Shown here in pieces: positions 45,742-53,911 of a DNA stretch of 64,000 bases (the stretch's first letter is position 1; each line of letters starts with the position of its first letter). The notes below the pieces were generated by a model. The model saw nothing but the letters and a program-made list of their open reading frames with translations. It did not search any database and had not been told where the DNA came from. The position numbers and the translations under genes were made by a program. Location of the stretch: the NCBI RefSeq assembly GCF_030161255.1, contig NZ_BSPX01000012.1, forward strand, positions 1 to 64,000, written 5' to 3'. Source of the DNA: Zoogloea oryzae (GTDB lineage Bacteria > Pseudomonadota > Gammaproteobacteria > Burkholderiales > Rhodocyclaceae).

Positions 45742-46457
45742 TTTTCAAAGGCGGTCAGCATTCCACGCAGAATGTTGATTTCGTCCTTCTCGAGCTGGAT
45801 CCGCCCGAACAGCCGGCGCAGGCGCGGCCACAGGCGCTTGGAGTTGCTCGGATGGAAGAAACCGCTGGCGGTGATCGCCCGGTCGAGGTGGCTGAAGAAG
45901 CCCTCCACCTGCTCGAAGGTCGCCAGCTCGGATTCGAGATTCGGCGGCTCGCCCGGATCGAGCGCCGCCATCCGCAGCTCGTAGCACAGCACCTGCACCG
46001 CCGCCCCCAGGTTGAGCGACGAGTATTCGGCGCTCACCGGGATCTTCACCGGCATGTGGCACAGGGACACGTCTTCGTTCGAGAGCCCGACCGTCTCGTT
46101 ACCGAAGACCAGCGCCACGTCACCGAAGCTGGTGCGCGAGACGATGTCGCCGGCGGCGTCCCGCGCCCACTTCATGGGCACCGCGAGCTCGCGTCGGCGC
46201 GCGGTGAGCGCCGCAGCGAACACCGTGCCCTCCAGCGCCTCGGCGAGGCTGCCGACGACCCGCGCGTTGGCGAGGATGTCGTCGGCGCCCGCCGCACGGG
46301 CGGTGGCCACCGGATCGGGGAAAGAATGGGGTGAGACGAGCACCAGCTGCGACAGACCCATGGTTTTCATGGCCCTGGCCGCGGCTCCGATATTGCCCGG
46401 ATGACTGGTACGGGAAAGTACGACTCGCACGCGCTCAAGCGCGCCATCGTGGTTCAT
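45735..46457 (-). CDS. trmJ: tRNA/rRNA methyltransferase TrmJ (SpoU family)
   Basis: 240 residues from the ATG at 46457 (MNHDGALERVRVVLSRTSHP). SPOUT motifs: RTSHPGNIGAAARAMKTMG near 15-33, ALVFGNETVGLSNEDVSLC near 115-133, and IPVSAEYSSLNLGAAVQVLC near 140-160, followed by a C-terminal helical extension as in TrmJ. It 2'-O-methylates position 32 of certain tRNAs. It is divergent from suhB across 79 bases. Confidence 0.93.
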   Translation of the reverse strand: MNHDGALERVRVVLSRTSHPGNIGAAARAMKTMGLSQLVLVSPHSFPDPVATARAAGADDILANARVVGSLAEALEGTVFAAALTARRRELAVPMKWARDAAGDIVSRTSFGDVALVFGNETVGLSNEDVSLCHMPVKIPVSAEYSSLNLGAAVQVLCYELRMAALDPGEPPNLESELATFEQVEGFFSHLDRAITASGFFHPSNSKRLWPRLRRLFGRIQLEKDEINILRGMLTAFEKK

Positions 46458-46536
46458 ATTAAAATGTGGGGTTTCCGAATTAGTGTCGACCGGTGGGGGC
46501 AATCCTGCCCGGGCCGGCCAACCTTGCCAGACACCC

Positions 46537-47343
46537 ATGCATCCCACTCTGAACATCGCCATCAAGGCCGCACGCCGTGCCGCCGCCGTCATCAACCGGG
46601 CTTCGAACGACGTCGAACTCCTGCGGGTCGAATCCAAGTCGCCCAACGACTTCGTCACCGAAGTCGACCGGGCAGCCGAAGAAGCCATCATCCAGGTGCT
46701 GCGCGATGCTTATCCGACCCACGCCATTTTAGCAGAAGAGTCCGGCGAGACCGGCCCGGAGGCCGAGACCGAGTACCAGTGGATCATCGACCCCCTCGAC
46801 GGCACCACCAACTTCATCCACGGTTTCCCGCAGTACGCGATCTCCATCGCCCTGGCCCGCCGCGGCGTGGTCGAGCAGGCGGTCGTCTATGATCCGAACC
46901 GCAACGAGATGTTCACCGCCTCCAAGGGCGCTGGCGCCTTCCTGAACGACCGCCGCATCCGCGTCTCCAAGCGCCTGCGCCTGCAGGAAGCCCTGGTCGG
47001 CACCGGATTCCCGTATCGCCAGTTCGGCAACGTCGATACCTACCTCGCCATCTTCAAGGAACTCACCCAGAAGACCGCCGGCCTGCGCCGTCCGGGCGCC
47101 GCGTCGCTGGATCTGGCCTACGTGGCCGCCGGCCGTCTCGACGCCTTCTGGGAATTCGGCCTGTCGCCGTGGGACATGGCTGCCGGCAGCCTGCTGATCA
47201 GCGAGGCAGGCGGTCTGGTGAGCGATCTGGCCGGTGAATCCGACTACCTCACCACCGGCAACATCGTGGCCGGCACCCCAAAGGTGTTCCCCCCGCTCAT
47301 GCAGATCATCCAGGGCCACTGCGCCGACAAGATCTCCGCCTGA
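46537..47343 (+). CDS. suhB: Inositol monophosphatase family protein SuhB
   Basis: 268 residues. Metal-binding motifs: E67-E68 in ILAEESGE, D85-P-L-D88-G-T in IIDPLDGTTNFIHGFP, and the C-terminal EFGLSPWDMAAGSLLISEAG. It hydrolyses inositol phosphates in vitro; in E. coli SuhB also joins the rRNA antitermination complex. The start is the ATG at 46537. The stop shares one base with the next gene's start. Confidence 0.95.
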   Translation: MHPTLNIAIKAARRAAAVINRASNDVELLRVESKSPNDFVTEVDRAAEEAIIQVLRDAYPTHAILAEESGETGPEAETEYQWIIDPLDGTTNFIHGFPQYAISIALARRGVVEQAVVYDPNRNEMFTASKGAGAFLNDRRIRVSKRLRLQEALVGTGFPYRQFGNVDTYLAIFKELTQKTAGLRRPGAASLDLAYVAAGRLDAFWEFGLSPWDMAAGSLLISEAGGLVSDLAGESDYLTTGNIVAGTPKVFPPLMQIIQGHCADKISA

Positions 47344-47957
47344 TGCGCGCCGTCGCCCTCCTCCGCACCCTGCTGGCGAGCCTGCTGCTGATGGCAGCGC
47401 CCGCCTTTGCCGGCACGGTGCTGGTGTGGGGCGACAGCCTGTCGGCAGGCTACGGCCTGCGTCCCACCGAAGCCTGGCCGGCGCTGCTCGAGTTGCGTCT
47501 GCATGAATCGAAACTGCCCCTCAAGGTTGTAAACGCCAGCATCAGCGGCGAAACCACCGCCGGCGGGCGCAGCCGGCTGCCGGCCGCACTGCAGGCCCAC
47601 CGGCCTTCGGTGGTGGTGATCGAACTGGGCGCCAACGACGGCCTGCGCGGTCTGCCCATCCCGGCCATGAACGCCAACCTGCAGGCAATGATCGACGCCA
47701 GCCGCCAAGCCGGCGCACGGGTGCTGCTGGTGGGCATGCAGATGCCGCCCAACTACGGCCCCGACTACACCGCGCGGTTCGCCAGGACGTATCAGGATCT
47801 CGCCCGGACCAACAAGGTCCGGCTCGTGCCTTTCATGATGGCCGGCTTCGCCGACAAGCCGGATCACTTCCAACAGGACGGCATCCACCCCACCGCCGAG
47901 GCGCAGCCGAAGATCCTCGACACCATCTGGCGCGAACTCAAGCCGCTGCTGCGCTAG
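47343..47957 (+). CDS. tesA: Secreted GDSL-type arylesterase / thioesterase I (TesA-like)
   Basis: 204 residues with a signal peptide (LLRTLLASLLLMAAPAFAG, cleavage about residue 23). SGNH-hydrolase blocks are complete: GDSLSAGYG with Ser32, block II Gly in the SGETTAGG segment, GANDGLRG with Asn, and the terminal DGIHPTAEAQ with Asp and His. It acts in the periplasm on acyl-thioesters, lysophospholipids or aryl esters. It overlaps suhB by one base, probably co-transcribed. Confidence 0.93.
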   Translation: MRAVALLRTLLASLLLMAAPAFAGTVLVWGDSLSAGYGLRPTEAWPALLELRLHESKLPLKVVNASISGETTAGGRSRLPAALQAHRPSVVVIELGANDGLRGLPIPAMNANLQAMIDASRQAGARVLLVGMQMPPNYGPDYTARFARTYQDLARTNKVRLVPFMMAGFADKPDHFQQDGIHPTAEAQPKILDTIWRELKPLLR

Positions 47958-47972
47958 ATTCGCGCCGCCCGC

Positions 47973-48518
47973 TCAGGGCAGACGCAGCGACGGGTTGTGC
48001 CCCTTCACCGCGCAGATGCGCTGGATCACCGCCGGCTTAGGCTCGGCCACTTCGCCCTGCTCGTAAGCCAGCACCGTGCAGGTGTCGGCCACCCGCTCGA
48101 ACAGCTCGTGACTGCGCAGCAGGAAATCCGGATTGCTCGGCTTGCCGAAACGCTCGTTGCCCACCATGAAGGTCTCGTAGATCAGCACCCCGCCATGATT
48201 GAGGGCCGTCAGCAGCAAGGGCAGCCGAGGGCGGAAGAGATAATTGGTGACGATGATCGCGTCGAAGTGGCGCCCGGCGTAAGGCCACGGCGCTTCCTCG
48301 ATGTCGGCCTCGCGGGTGGTGAGGTGCGGCACTCCGGCCAGCAGCTCGAGCGCCACGGCGTCCCGATCCACCGCCTCGACCCGAAACCCCCGACCCGCCA
48401 GCCAGCGCGCGTGACGACCGCTCCCGCAGGCAAAGTCGAGCACTTCGCCGCCGGAGGTGATCAGTGAAGCAAAACGGGTGACCCACGGCGACGGGGTCAG
48501 AGAGGCAGCATGGCGCAT
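47973..48518 (-). CDS. Class I SAM-dependent methyltransferase (TehB/UbiE-like), substrate unknown
   Basis: 181 residues from the ATG at 48518 (a TTG two codons upstream is possible). SAM motif I is LDFACGSGRHARWLAGRG near 29-46, acidic residue D at the end of strand 2 in VEAVDRDAVALE, and motif post-I around YAGRHFDAIIVTNYLFRP. The C-terminal part contains ETFMVGNERFGKPSNPDFLL, common in a widespread uncharacterised methyltransferase family near TehB. It converges on the tesA-like gene. The substrate cannot be inferred. Confidence 0.85.
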   Translation of the reverse strand: MRHAASLTPSPWVTRFASLITSGGEVLDFACGSGRHARWLAGRGFRVEAVDRDAVALELLAGVPHLTTREADIEEAPWPYAGRHFDAIIVTNYLFRPRLPLLLTALNHGGVLIYETFMVGNERFGKPSNPDFLLRSHELFERVADTCTVLAYEQGEVAEPKPAVIQRICAVKGHNPSLRLP

Positions 48519-48684
48519 CGGCAATCGGGCTCCCGGATCAGTATTGGATTGGCGTTCATTCTGTCAGATGGGCGCCGCGTCCGGCAGTTCCCGTGCGTTG
48601 CCGCCAGCCAGTCACGGGTAATTTAGTAAATCACCAGATTCTGATAGTCTTTCCCCGACCTAAAACCAGAACGAGGAGACACAC

Positions 48685-49284
48685 ATGAAAGGGAGATTCA
48701 TCGCCGCCGGGCTGGGGCTTCTGCTTGCCGCCGGCGGTGCGCTGGCAGCCGACCTGAAACGTGCCGAAGAGATCGTCGGCGGGCGCTGCTTCATCTGCCA
48801 CGGCATGGAAGGCGAAGCCGCTTCGGCGCTCTACCCGCGCCTCGCCAGCCAGCACGCCGACTACATCGCCCGCCAGCTCGCCGACTTCAAGAGCGGCAAG
48901 CGCAAGAGCGAGACCATGGCCGGCATGGCCGCCGACCTGACCCCGGAAGAGATGAAGGCGCTGGGCGAGTTCTTCCAGAAGAAGCCGGCCACCCACAGCC
49001 AGAGCGCCGACCCGGACCTCTCCGGCGTGGGCCGCTACATCTTCACCAAGGGCAACCAGTATTCGGGCGTGGCCGCCTGCGTGTCGTGCCATGGCCCCAA
49101 GGGTTACGGCACGCCGCAACTGCCGCGCCTCGCCGGCCAGCAGGCGCTGTACATCGAGAACCAGCTCAAGCAGTTCAACACCCGCGAGCGCAACAACGAC
49201 AACGCGGTGATGCACTCGATCGCCTCCAAGCTCACCGAACTCGAAGTGAAGGCCGTCTCCAGCTTCATCTCGACGCTGGAATAG
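48685..49284 (+). CDS. Diheme cytochrome c4
   Basis: 199 residues. A signal peptide of about 22 residues (GLGLLLAAGGALA) is followed by two homologous cytochrome c domains, with haem motifs CFICH at 35-39 and CVSCH at 132-136. Met ligands are available in ETMAGMAADL and in NNDNAVMHSIASK. This two-domain layout is cytochrome c4, a periplasmic electron carrier to terminal oxidases. It lies at the edge of the sulfur-oxidation island, 189 bases before the triple rhodanese, so it may receive electrons from Sox proteins. GAGGAG precedes the ATG. Confidence 0.93.
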   Translation: MKGRFIAAGLGLLLAAGGALAADLKRAEEIVGGRCFICHGMEGEAASALYPRLASQHADYIARQLADFKSGKRKSETMAGMAADLTPEEMKALGEFFQKKPATHSQSADPDLSGVGRYIFTKGNQYSGVAACVSCHGPKGYGTPQLPRLAGQQALYIENQLKQFNTRERNNDNAVMHSIASKLTELEVKAVSSFISTLE

Positions 49285-49473
49285 ATGCCAAACGGTGGCC
49301 GGCCCGCCACGTGGGGAGCCTGCCACCACGGCAGCGTTTGACCTTGATCAGAACGCTGCCGATTAGTCCGATCACCCCCACGTATTCGCGCGAAAATCAA
49401 TCGGGTATCTGCACCCAGGCCAGTCGGGGGCCATTTCAAGCCCGGCGCCCGAAGTTCACGATTGGAGACGTCC

Positions 49474-50595
49474 ATGAAGCTCCACCGAACGCTTGCACTT
49501 GCTGCCGCCATCGCAACCCTTGGTCTTATCTCTGCCCTCCCCGCACACGCGACCGAAACACCCGTTGCAACGGCATCCAGGGAAGGCTGGTATCACCAGC
49601 TCGTGGATGCCGGCTTCGTCGCCGGCTATGCCGTCCTCCCAAAACCGGATGGCGTCCTGATCGTCGATTCACGCCCCACCGCGCGCAAGTACGATCCGGG
49701 GCACATCCCGACCGCCGTCAACATTCCGGACAGCCAGTTCGAGAAACTCATTGACAAGCTCCCGGCCGACAAACAAACCCTGCTGATCTTTTACTGCGAC
49801 GGCTTCGAATGCCTGCTCAGTCACAACTCCGCCTTCAAGGCCGAGAAGCTCGGCTACACCCGGATTCACGTGTACGCCGCGGGCTACCCCGACTGGATCA
49901 AGCAGGGCCACATCGGTGCCGTCTCCGTCCCCTTCATCAAGAAGCTCCAGGACGAAGGCGCGCCCATGACGCTCATCGACTCTCGCCCCAAGGAGCGCAA
50001 GTACGACAAGGGGCACATCCCCGGCGCAATCAGCATCCCGGATCTGCAGTTCGACAAACTCATCGACCGACTGCCCACCGACAAGACCAGCCCCCTGTAC
50101 TTCTACTGCGAAGGCCTCGCCTGCACGTTGAGTTCAGACTCGGCCGCACGAGCGGTGAAGCTGGGCTACACGCGAGTCAAGGTGGTGCCCGAAGGCTACC
50201 CCGAGTGGGTTCGCCTGTACGGCCCGGGCCCGACGTCCGAGACGCCCGCCAGGCCCGCGATCCAGGTCGGGCGTGACACCAGCACGATCACCGTTGCGTC
50301 CTTCGAGCGGATATACCGTCAGGCACCCGACACCATCCACCTGATCGACGTGCGTGATCCGGCGGAGTTCGCCAAAGGCAGCTTCAAGGGCGCCATCAAC
50401 TTCCCGATCAAGACCCTCGAAAGCCGGATTGCCGAACTGCCGTCCGACAAACCCATCGTCTTCTTCTGCGGTGCCGGCGGGCGCAGCGGCGACGCCCACG
50501 ATCTGGCCAAGCAGTTGCGGCCCCAGCTGCAAACCTACTTCATCGACGCCGAGATCAAATGGACCGCCGACGGCGGTTACACCATCACGGAGTGA
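49474..50595 (+). CDS. Secreted triple-rhodanese-domain protein
   Basis: 373 residues. A signal peptide (LALAAAIATLGLISALPAHA, cleaved near 27) is followed by three rhodanese domains at about 50-147, 155-250 and 270-371. Domains 1 and 2 are a recent duplication: VDSRPTARKYDPGHIP versus IDSRPKERKYDKGHIP. Their active loops read CDGFEC (C108, C113) and CEGLAC (C212, C217), while domain 3 has the usual CGAGGRSG with C332. Rhodaneses carry persulfide sulfur, so a periplasmic role in moving or trapping sulfane sulfur next to sox genes is plausible. The ATG at 49474 has GGAGA six bases upstream. It ends at a strong terminator. Confidence 0.9.
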   Translation: MKLHRTLALAAAIATLGLISALPAHATETPVATASREGWYHQLVDAGFVAGYAVLPKPDGVLIVDSRPTARKYDPGHIPTAVNIPDSQFEKLIDKLPADKQTLLIFYCDGFECLLSHNSAFKAEKLGYTRIHVYAAGYPDWIKQGHIGAVSVPFIKKLQDEGAPMTLIDSRPKERKYDKGHIPGAISIPDLQFDKLIDRLPTDKTSPLYFYCEGLACTLSSDSAARAVKLGYTRVKVVPEGYPEWVRLYGPGPTSETPARPAIQVGRDTSTITVASFERIYRQAPDTIHLIDVRDPAEFAKGSFKGAINFPIKTLESRIAELPSDKPIVFFCGAGGRSGDAHDLAKQLRPQLQTYFIDAEIKWTADGGYTITE

Positions 50596-50612
50596 TCGTC
50601 AGCGACCCGGCG

Positions 50613-50652
50613 AAAAAAATCCGGCCACCTGGATCAGGTGGCCGGATTTTTC
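50613..50652. terminator. Strong bidirectional terminator between triple rhodanese and soxF/fccB
   Basis: A 13-base perfect stem (from 50619-50631 pairing with 50635-50647, core ATCCGGCCACCTG) with a 3-base loop GAT is flanked by seven A on the left and five T on the right. It serves both converging genes. Confidence 0.93.
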
Positions 50653-50672
50653 GTCGTGAGTACGGGTGAGGC

Positions 50673-51953
50673 TTACACCAGCATGTCGGCCCAGATGTTG
50701 CGGGCCCAGGCCATCGCGGCCTTGCCCTCGATCTCGTTGGCCGCCGCCGACACACCGCCGGAGCCCGGCACCGGCAGCACCGTCTTCTTCTCGGCGTCGT
50801 ACTGATGCACCGAGGTCACGTGGATCACGTTCTTCGAATCCACGAAGCTGTAGCAGGTGTTCATCACCACGGGCGCCGGGTTGGGCGCCTCGCCAGACAG
50901 CAGGTTGAGGATCGCCGCGGCCGTCACCTTGGCGTGCTGGTTGGCCATGTGGCCAGACTTGGGCATGGTCGGCGCCGGGAAGATCGCGTCGCCGATCACA
51001 TGCACGCCCGGGGTGTTCACCGACTCGAAAGTCTGCCAGTTGATGTCCACCCAGCGGCCGTTGATGAGCTTGACGCCCGACTTGGCGGCGATGTCGCCGG
51101 CACGCTGGGGCGGCACCACGTTGAGCACGTCGGCCTTCACCTTGTCGAACTCGAGGATCGCGGTGCGGTTGGCTGCATCAACCTCGCGCAGCTCGCTGTT
51201 CGGGCGGTATTCGAGGATGCCCGCGTACTTCTCGAAGGCCTTGGTGAACAGCCCCTTCTTGGAGGTGATCTCCTCGTTGGCGTCGAGCACCAGCACCTTG
51301 GATTTCGGCTTCTTCTGCTTGAGGTAGTTGGCCACCAGGCAGGCCCGCTCGTAGGGCCCGGGCGGGCAACGGTACGGCGCCTTGGGGATCGACAGCGCAT
51401 ACACGCCGCCGTCCGGCATGTCCTCGAGCTGCTTGCGCAGGGCCACCGTCTGGGCGCCCGCCTTCCAGGCGTGGAGCACCTGCGCCTGGGCCGCCTCGGT
51501 CTCGAGGCCCGGCACCTGGTCGAACATGAAATCCACCCCCGGCGACATCACCAGCCGGTCGTAGCTCAGCACGCCGCCCGAGGCCAGCGTCACCTTGCGG
51601 CCGGCGGCGTCGATGGCGGTGACGCTGTCCTGCAGCACCTTCACGCCCCAGGTGCTGCGCAGGCCGTCATAGCTCATCGTGATGTCGGCCATCGTCTTGT
51701 CGCCACCGATCACCAGGTTGGAGATCGGGCACGAGATGAACTGCGGGTTACGCTCGACGAGGGTCACATCCACGCCCCGCTCGCTCCACATGCGCAGGTA
51801 TTTGGCCACCGTGGCGCCGCCGTAACCGCCGCCCACCACCACCACGTGGCCGCGGGGCCGGCTTCCGCCCAGGGCGCAGCCGCCCAGCATCGGCAAGGCC
51901 AGCGCGCCGCCAGCAAGGGCGGCCGTCTTCAGGAAATCGCGTCGATTCTGCAT
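50673..51953 (-). CDS. soxF: Flavocytochrome c sulfide dehydrogenase flavoprotein subunit (SoxF/FccB)
   Basis: 426 residues with a Tat signal (QNRRDFLKTAALAGGALAL). The FAD motif VVVVGGGYGGATVAKYL is at about 37-53. C75 in QFISCPISNLVIGG is the position of the covalent FAD cysteine in FccB. The redox disulfide pair is represented by Cys in PYRCPPGPYERACL and Cys in VMNTCYSFVD. It oxidises sulfide (or SoxY-bound sulfur) in the periplasm and passes electrons to its cytochrome partner, encoded just upstream. I chose the ATG at 51953 because GAGGGGG lies upstream; an ATG at 51971 overlapping the cytochrome stop is the alternative. Confidence 0.93.
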   Translation of the reverse strand: MQNRRDFLKTAALAGGALALPMLGGCALGGSRPRGHVVVVGGGYGGATVAKYLRMWSERGVDVTLVERNPQFISCPISNLVIGGDKTMADITMSYDGLRSTWGVKVLQDSVTAIDAAGRKVTLASGGVLSYDRLVMSPGVDFMFDQVPGLETEAAQAQVLHAWKAGAQTVALRKQLEDMPDGGVYALSIPKAPYRCPPGPYERACLVANYLKQKKPKSKVLVLDANEEITSKKGLFTKAFEKYAGILEYRPNSELREVDAANRTAILEFDKVKADVLNVVPPQRAGDIAAKSGVKLINGRWVDINWQTFESVNTPGVHVIGDAIFPAPTMPKSGHMANQHAKVTAAAILNLLSGEAPNPAPVVMNTCYSFVDSKNVIHVTSVHQYDAEKKTVLPVPGSGGVSAAANEIEGKAAMAWARNIWADMLV

Positions 51954-51967
51954 GGTTCCGGGCCCCC

Positions 51968-52282
51968 TCATTTCTGGGCGGCGAAGTACGCCGCGATCAG
52001 CTCGAGCTGGGCTTCGGTATAGCCCTTCGAGATCTGGTGCATGATCGTCGCGGGCTTGGCGCCGGACCGGAAGTCACGCAGCTTCTGCATGAGTTTGTCC
52101 TTGTCGACGCCGGCCAGCGCGTCATTGCCGGCGCCAGCCACCGCACGGCCGTTGGTGCCGTGGCAGTTGGCGCAGGTGGCGGCCAGATTGCGGGCCAGGT
52201 TCGGGTCGGGCTGGCCGGCGGCCTGGGCCGCACCGACCGCGCCGACCAGGCACAGGGCCGAAGTCCATCGAAGCAGTTTCAT
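51968..52282 (-). CDS. soxE: Monoheme cytochrome c partner of the flavoprotein (SoxE/FccA type)
   Basis: 104 residues. A signal peptide (LLRWTSALCLVGAVGAAQA) is followed by one haem motif CANCH near 35-39 and a possible Met ligand in ATIMHQISKGYTEAQ. Classic FccA is a diheme protein of about 20 kDa, so this is the short single-haem version. AGGAGGAG lies upstream of the ATG at 52282. It is coupled to soxF and divergent from soxC. Confidence 0.9.
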   Translation of the reverse strand: MKLLRWTSALCLVGAVGAAQAAGQPDPNLARNLAATCANCHGTNGRAVAGAGNDALAGVDKDKLMQKLRDFRSGAKPATIMHQISKGYTEAQLELIAAYFAAQK

Positions 52283-52564
52283 CACTTCTCCTCCTTGAAG
52301 CCGCGGGCGCGGCGAGCAGTTGAGCCAGCTTATTGTTCTCCGTGACAGCCTGCATCGGCAAGCTGCCATGACCGTCGTGGTGCGGCCTTTCGTCAAAGCT
52401 TGTATCGCCGTGCGCGCTTCTGCACTGCAACAATATTAGCAATTGACTATATTAGTTTATGGTTATAAATTGTTTGAGATCAAGGGAGAAAAAAACTTAA
52501 TGGCGCACGCCCCGATGCCCGCCTCCCTCGACACCGACCACTGGAACAAGGGAGAGACACACCC
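52283..52564. other. Divergent soxEF / soxCDYZAXB control region
   Basis: This 282-base gap has no gene. From 52430 to 52500 it is strikingly AT-rich for this genome and carries direct repeats ATATTAG at 52433-52439 and 52449-52455, the second inside the spacer of a rightward promoter. A leftward promoter for soxEF (TTGATC at 52483-52478, TAAACT near 52459) is possible but weak. AT-rich imperfect inverted repeats are what ArsR-type sulfur regulators (SoxR, SqrR, BigR) bind; no such regulator gene is in the window. Confidence 0.6.
52443..52471 (+). promoter_or_regulatory. Candidate promoter of soxCDYZAXB
   Basis: TTGACT (52443-52448), a 17-base spacer and TAAATT (52466-52471) lie 93 bases before soxC. 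The spacer holds one copy of the ATATTAG repeat, so a regulator bound there would block RNA polymerase. Confidence 0.65.
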
Positions 52565-53911
52565 ATGGCAGACCAGCCAACCCAGCGCGGACGCGTGCGC
52601 CCGGCGCCCGAGCACTTCCTGACCGAAGCGGACATCGCCGAGGTCAAGGACGGGCGCCGCGACTTCCTGCGCAAAGCCTTCCTCACCGCCTCCGCCGCCA
52701 TGGCCACCCCGGCCATCGTGCGCGCCGAGGACGGCGATCCCAACATCCTGACCCTGCCGCCCTGGACCACCAGCCTCGGCCAGCCTGTCGCCGCCCGCCC
52801 CTACGGCCTGCCCTCGCAGTACGAGAAAGGCCTTCAGCGTCGGGAATCGCCGGGCCTCACGCGGATGTCGCAGGTGTCGGTGGCCTTCACGCCGCTGCAG
52901 GGCCTGTTCGGCATCATCACCCCGTCGGGCCTGCACTTCGAGCGCCACCACCAGGGCTGGAGCGACATCGATCCGTCGAAGCATCGCCTGATGGTGCACG
53001 GCACCGACGACGGCTTCGTGAAGCAGCCCAAGGTCTACACCGTCGATGACATCCTGCGCCTGCCGCCGGTGTCGCGGATGCACTTCATCGAATGCGGCGC
53101 CAACACCGGCATGGAATGGGGCAACGTGGCGGTGCCCACCGTGCAGTACAGCCACGGCATGCTCAGCTGCTCCGAATTCACCGGCGTGCCCCTGCGGCTG
53201 ATCCTCGAAGACTGCGGCATCGACTGGAAGAAGGCGAAGTACGTGCTCGCCGAGGGCGCCGACGGCTCGTCGATGACCCGCACCATCCCCATCGAGCTCG
53301 TGCAGTCCGACGAAGTGCTCGTCGCCTACGGCCAGAACGGCGAGATGCTGCGCCCCGAGAACGGCTACCCGCTGCGCCTCGTGGTGCCCGGCGTGCAGGG
53401 CGTGAGCTGGGTGAAGTGGCTGCGCCGCATCGAGGTGGGCGACAAGCCCTGGGCCACCAAGGACGAGGCGATCCACTACATCGACCTGATGCCCGACGGC
53501 CAGCACCGCCAGTACACCTCCACCCAGGAGTGCAAGTCGGTCATCACCACCCCGTCCGGCGGTCAGATCCTGCTGGATAAAGGCTTCTACAACATCTCGG
53601 GGCTGGCGTGGTCCGGGCGCGGAAAGGTCAAGCAGGTTGACGTATCCACCGACGGCGGCATCAACTGGCGCCGGGCGCGGATCGAAGGGCCGGTCAATTC
53701 CAAGTGCCTGACCCGCTTCAACATCGACTGGGTGTGGGACGGCAAGCCCGCCATCCTGCAATCCCGCGCGATGGACGAGACCGGCTATGTCCAGCCGTCG
53801 TACGGCCAGCTGCGCGCGGTGCGCGGCACCAAGTCGATCTACCACAACAACGCCATCCAGTCTTGGAAGGTGGCTGAAAGCGGGGAGGTGAGCAATGTCC
53901 AGGTTCTCTAA
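52565..53911 (+). CDS. soxC: Sulfane dehydrogenase molybdenum subunit SoxC
   Basis: 448 residues of the sulfite oxidase family. A Tat signal begins at R31-R32 (GRRDFLRKAFLTASAAMATP). The molybdenum-coordinating Cys is C177 in MHFIECGANTGMEW. The cofactor and dimerisation domains follow (RLVVPGVQGVSWVKWLRRIE; WSGRGKVKQVDVSTDGG). SoxC with SoxD removes six electrons from the SoxY-bound sulfane sulfur, allowing complete oxidation without sulfur globules. Its end overlaps the soxD start by 17 bases. First gene of the rightward operon. Confidence 0.97.
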   Translation: MADQPTQRGRVRPAPEHFLTEADIAEVKDGRRDFLRKAFLTASAAMATPAIVRAEDGDPNILTLPPWTTSLGQPVAARPYGLPSQYEKGLQRRESPGLTRMSQVSVAFTPLQGLFGIITPSGLHFERHHQGWSDIDPSKHRLMVHGTDDGFVKQPKVYTVDDILRLPPVSRMHFIECGANTGMEWGNVAVPTVQYSHGMLSCSEFTGVPLRLILEDCGIDWKKAKYVLAEGADGSSMTRTIPIELVQSDEVLVAYGQNGEMLRPENGYPLRLVVPGVQGVSWVKWLRRIEVGDKPWATKDEAIHYIDLMPDGQHRQYTSTQECKSVITTPSGGQILLDKGFYNISGLAWSGRGKVKQVDVSTDGGINWRRARIEGPVNSKCLTRFNIDWVWDGKPAILQSRAMDETGYVQPSYGQLRAVRGTKSIYHNNAIQSWKVAESGEVSNVQVL

